Source: Gonium pectorale (taxonomy: Eukaryota; Chlorophyta; Chlorophyceae; Chlamydomonadales; Volvocaceae). Taken from it: DNA of 35,215 nt. Below, in pieces: positions 31,743-35,215 of the stretch; position 1 is the first letter of the stretch; each line of letters opens with the position of its first letter. Position numbers and translations under genes: made by a program. The stretch lies in the NCBI GenBank assembly GCA_001584585.1, contig LSYV01000002.1, positions 6,129,709 through 6,164,923 of the forward strand. The letters run 5' to 3'. The notes below the pieces were generated by a model, which was given only the letters and a program-made list of their open reading frames with translations, was not told the origin of the DNA and did not search any database.

Positions 31743-34700
31743 ATGTCGCAAGTACGCCTCACCTGGCGCGACCCGCTACTGCTGCTGCCTCAAGCGGCCG
31801 CGGTGCTCCTGTCGCGGCAGGCGCAACAGACCGGCACGCTCGGCGAGCCGCTGGCCTGCCCGCACTCAGGCAGCCCGCGGGCGTTCGCCGGCCTCCTCCT
31901 GCACCACCATGGGGAGCTCGGCTGGTGGCTGGGCGGCTGCCAGGAGCTGGTGAGCCACCTACTGGGCGGCGCTGCGGCCACGGCGGAGCTGCTGCTGTTC
32001 CGCCGCTCCGATGGCCGCCTGGCCGTGAAGCCAGCCGACAAGACGCCGGGGCCGGGGCCGGGGCCAGCCGCATGCGAGAGACCAAAGCCCCGCGGCCGGC
32101 CTCGCAATGACAGCGCCGGTAACGCAGCCGCGGGCGGCAGCTGGGCAGACGCAAGGCGCCGACCGTTGGAGGAGCCGTGCCGGGAGCAGCCGCCGACCGC
32201 CGCTGCCGGCAGCCGGGTGGTGCCTCCAGCCTGTGGTCGGCATGAGGCCACCAGCGTGGCCGGGAGCTCCAGGGGCGATGGCGGAGGCGGGGACGGCAGC
32301 AGCAACGGCAGCGACGGTGGTGAAGACGACGGCAGCAGCGGCAGCACTTCCGACCAAAGCAACGAGTTCAGCGCTGCATCCACCACCAGCGACGGCGCCC
32401 CCGCCCGACGGCACCGCCGCGATAATGGCCGTGGACAACCGCTGGTCCTGAAACAGGCCCGGCAGACCCTCAGCGGCCGTCTGGCCATCCGAACCTGCTT
32501 CCCCGAGAAGGCCAAGGCCGTGCTGGCGCGGGGCGGGGCACAGCCGGTGAGTGTGCTGGCGCGGGGTGCGGACGGGCAGCTCCGGGAGTACGTCCTGAGT
32601 GTGGCGCACTACCGCACCTGCCCGCTGCACCTCACCCGCGTGCACCAGCTGTACCGGGGGCATACGGGGGCATACGCGGCCAGAGGCGCCGGCTGCGCGT
32701 GAGGCTGCTGCCGCAAGACCGCCGAGGCAGGGGCAGCGCCCGCGCCGGCGGTGGAGGGCCTCGCGTGCTCCTGGAGCTGCTACCTGAGGCTGAGGACAAG
32801 GTGGAAGGAGCGGGCAGCGAGGCGCCGATGGGAGCAGCGCTGGGGGCTGAGGCGGCTGTGACGGCTGGCACAGGGGTGCTGCCGGGCGGCCGCGGTATCG
32901 GCGGCGGCGGTGGCAACCCTGGCACCGAGGTCAAGATGGCGGGCACGGACGCGGCGTGGGCGCCGCTGCACCGGGGGTCAGGGCGCAGCTCGGACGTGGC
33001 GGCAGGCAGCGCCGTGGCGAGGAACCCCCTTGCCACACCTGGCGTGGAACCGGCAGCCGCTGCCGCAGCCGCTGCCGCTGCCGCTGGCGGTGGCGACTCC
33101 GGGGAGGATGTGCCGCTCGCCGCGCGACTGGCCCCAAGACTGGCACAACGGCTCGCCAGACGGCGACTGGGGCGGCTGCGCACCATGCTGGCGGCTGGCG
33201 GCGGCGCGCCTTGGGGCGGTCATGACTGCGTTCCACAGCCTGTCCATGAGGGAGCAGCGCCGCAGGGCCCACGGCCGGCGAGTGCGCCCCCGGCGGATAT
33301 CCAGCAGCTCCCGCAGACGCAGACGCAGCAGCCACCACAGCAGCAGCTCCAGCTTCAGCCGCCGCAGCCGCCGGCGCAGCATCAGCCCGCCGGCTCCATC
33401 TCTCACCTCCACGGCTTCGTGCCGCCCTCCGTGGGCCTGCCGCCGCTGCAGCCGGGGCAGCTGCGCGTATGCGGCCTCACCGTCCACGCAGACCTGGCTC
33501 CCGCGGTGCGGTCCGCGCTGGCCGCGTGGATGGCGGGACTGGGCCGTGAGCTGCGCCAGGCGGACCCCGCCCGCATGCAGCTCGGGTTTGTGCTGCCCGG
33601 CTCGGAGGCGCTGGTCAGCCGCGCCGTGGTGTGCAACAGGCTGGCGCGGCTGCTGGGCCTGGACGACCACCCCGACGGGCCGCTGCCGGAGGGCCCGGTG
33701 CTGCTGGCGGGCGCGGCGCGACCCTGCGCGGACCCAGCCCGCGGCGGAGCGGGGCTGGAGGCGGCACAGCCGCTTCGGAGGAGCGCCGTGCTGGGTGTGG
33801 TGGGCGGCTTCGTGATGCCGGCCCACGGGTGGGAGGAGTTTGCAGTGTCGGGCGTGAGGCATTGCCGGCCCGAGGTGGCGGCCCGCCTGGCGGCAGCGGC
33901 GGTGGTGGAGCCAGGGGAGGCATGGAAGCTGCTGGCGGCGTGGCGGCTGCTGGCGGGGTCGTTCCGGCTGCCGCTGCCGGCGGGTGCGGGTGCGGCGCTA
34001 GCCGGCGGTGAGCACTATGGCATGAGCGCGGCACTGCATTACGACTTGCCGTGACCTGGCGCGAAGCGCGTCATACCTCAGCACCGCGCACTCCATGGTC
34101 TACGTGCTTTGCCAAGGAGCGAGCGTCCTCCCCGGGCGTTCCCATAGCAATGCAGTTGCTCCAAGCCTCCAGCGAGTGTGTGCAGCGCGGGTGGGTGGGC
34201 CGCCGCATGCACCGCTCGCCGCTTGTCCCCCGTACCGGTATCAGCGTCTGGCCCAACTGTGCTGCCTCCCTTGACGCGAAACTTGCGGCTCCAGGGTCGG
34301 CTGACGGGGCTCCGCTGTCGGCTGTCGAGCTCAACATGCTGGGGTACGGCAACCTGACGGCCCTGGTGAACGACCCACGGGTCAACCCCCGGCACTGGCG
34401 CGCGGGCAACGACGTCGAGCTGGAGCTTGAGGAGCAGGCGGCGAAAGCGGTCAACTGCGCGGTAGGAGGGCGTCTGGGCAATGCAGTTTGCAAGGGTGTA
34501 CTGCGCCTGTGTCCGCTGTTGGGGTGGGGCCAGGCCGTGATACCGCGTGGGTTAACCGAGTGTCGGTTGTCCCGTATCACGGTCCAGTCTCTGAGGCGCA
34601 CCGGGAGGGTCCGTCTGCCCGACTCCGTCGCCCGCCATGCTTCGTACCCGGCGCCCTACTGGCGACGTCGCACCTTCCTTTCGGGTGTGTATGACCGTAG

Positions 34701-35215
34701 AGGTGGCCTTCCCCGCCTCTGTTTCACTTTTTCCGCACCCTTGCTGCTCCGAGTAGCTTGCCGAACCGGGTTCCCTGGCTTGGGGCGCCTTGCACCTTTC
34801 CTCAGGTGCTTCCCGTGGCTGTCCGGGGGCTGGTGCTGCCGGTGCTGGTGGCCACGCGGGACATCGCCGCCGGGGAGCAGCTGCTGCGCGACTATGGCGC
34901 CGGCTGGTGGCGGCAGCTGGCCGCTGCGTGGGAGGTCGCGGAGCACCACGGTCTGGACGTGGAGCGCCTGCTGCATGGAACTCACCACTACCGCCACCCG
35001 CAGCGGCAGCAGCAGCAGCCACCTCAACAAGGCCAGTACGGTCGGGGGCCAGGGGGGCCAGGGGGGCCAGGGGGGCCAGGGGGGCCAGGGGGGCCAGGGG
35101 GCCAGGGGGCCAGGGGGCCAGGGGGGCCAGGGGGGCCAGGGGGCCACGGGGGCCACGGGGGCCCACGGGGGCCACGGGGGCCACGGGGGCCCGACGGGGC
35201 CCACGGGGCCCGACG
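31743..35215 (+). CDS. SET-domain protein (lysine methyltransferase-like), runs off the right edge, one frame break
   Basis: A likely nuclear SET-domain protein. The frame opens at 31743 (MSQVRLTWRDPLLLLPQAAA; then LVSHLLGGAAATAELLLFRR, SDGRLAVKPADK). After a Gly/Ser-rich linker it has a second similar module (LVLKQARQTLSGRLAIRTCF, PVSVLARGADGQLREYVLSV, AHYRTCPLHLTRVHQLY), which may be B3-like. At 32656-32690 the frame must shift by one to reach RRLRVRLLPQDRRG and VLLELLPEAEDK. The SET domain starts at about AVLGVVGGFVMPAHGWEEF. Exon ends and starts are 34007 (GGCG|GTGAGC), 34295-34461 and 34806 onward, with agreeing phases. The core is NMLGYGNLTALVNDPRVNPR, then VRGLVLPVLVATRDIAAGEQ and LLRDYGAGWWRQL, matching the C-terminal SET motifs (ND in place of NH, then GEQLL-DYG). 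No AWS or post-SET cysteines are visible. The tail is Gln-rich and then a Gly-Gly-Pro repeat. Methyltransferase activity and target are inferred only. Confidence 0.78.
32656..32675. repeat. 10-base tandem duplication at the SET-gene frame break
   Basis: The unit gggggcatac occurs twice in a row. Ten bases per unit means every copy change alters the frame. The frame upstream runs through it to a stop 25 bases later, while the rest of the protein continues in a different frame. Confidence 0.85.
34626..34730 (+). repeat. Dispersed repeat, copy 5, inside a SET-gene intron
   Basis: Reads tcgcccgccatgcttcgtac, ccggcgccctactggcgacg, tcgggtgtgtatgaccgtag and aggtggccttccccgcctct. It aligns along its whole length with copy 4 at 27208-27315, apart from a three-base gap. 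It lies inside the 344-base intron (34462-34805) of the SET-domain gene, in the sense direction. Confidence 0.65.
35041..35215. repeat. Minisatellite of 8-9 base ggggggcca units
   Basis: At least a dozen units, mostly ggggggcca (nine bases), with some gggggcca (eight bases) and, toward the edge, variants with cac and cgac. In the frame of the SET exon the nine-base units encode Gly-Gly-Pro. The eight-base units shift the frame until three have accumulated. It continues beyond the window. Confidence 0.9.

Noticed and set aside
34552..35204. Minus-strand frames rich in Trp-Pro-Pro at the right edge
   Set aside because: They are the reverse reading of the ggggggcca minisatellite.

Overview
The window looks like nuclear DNA of a volvocine green alga (Chlamydomonas or a close relative). 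It is GC-rich overall, its genes are split by many short GT-AG introns, and the protein families fit: a pherophorin-like wall protein with a Ser-Pro rod, an F-box-like/ankyrin protein of a type expanded in Chlamydomonas, a bZIP with an RFRARQK basic region, an algal SET-domain protein and a cilium-associated TPR protein. Three minus-strand genes carry the algal polyadenylation signal TGTAA (read as ttaca on the plus strand) 106-245 bases past their stops. There are no bacterial operons, rRNA genes, CRISPR arrays or tRNA genes that I can see. All gene models were built by hand from reading frames, splice-site motifs and phase agreement.

Left part (1-8.3 kb): the 3' part of a bZIP transcription factor on the minus strand runs off the left edge. 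An unrecognised 369-residue minus-strand gene (2945-4400) is head to head with a plus-strand SAP-domain gene (4847-6077) across a 446-base divergent promoter. A six-exon AAA+ ATPase-like gene (6342-8295) follows on the plus strand.

Middle (8.3-21 kb): an unrecognised cysteine-containing five-exon gene (9826-11947, 5' end unclear) is followed by about 2.3 kb of gene-poor sequence. Then come two minus-strand genes: an F-box-like/ankyrin-repeat gene with a frameshift near 16388 (14543-16549), and a seven-exon membrane-anchored S12 (class C beta-lactamase-like) serine hydrolase (16904-21051). Its phases close exactly to 763 residues if one GC-AG intron is accepted.

Right part (21-35.2 kb): a gene-poor stretch, then a pherophorin-like gene on the minus strand (23392-25242) that lacks the first half of its N-terminal domain. 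Directly upstream, on the opposite strand, is a fragment resembling a pogo/Tc1-type DDE transposase (25321-25735). From there to about 28 kb the sequence is less GC-rich and holds several copies of a short dispersed repeat, also present near 1.85 kb and inside an intron at 34.63 kb. A five-exon ZMYND12-like TPR gene (28059-30679) and a SET-domain gene (31743 to beyond the right edge) close the window. The SET gene has a frame break at a 10-bp duplication and ends in a Gly-Gly-Pro minisatellite.

The genes do not form a pathway. I found no clear new multi-gene system. The points most worth checking are the dispersed repeat family, the truncated pherophorin beside the transposase fragment, the two GC-AG introns, the altered catalytic motifs in the AAA+ and S12 proteins, and the two frame-broken genes.
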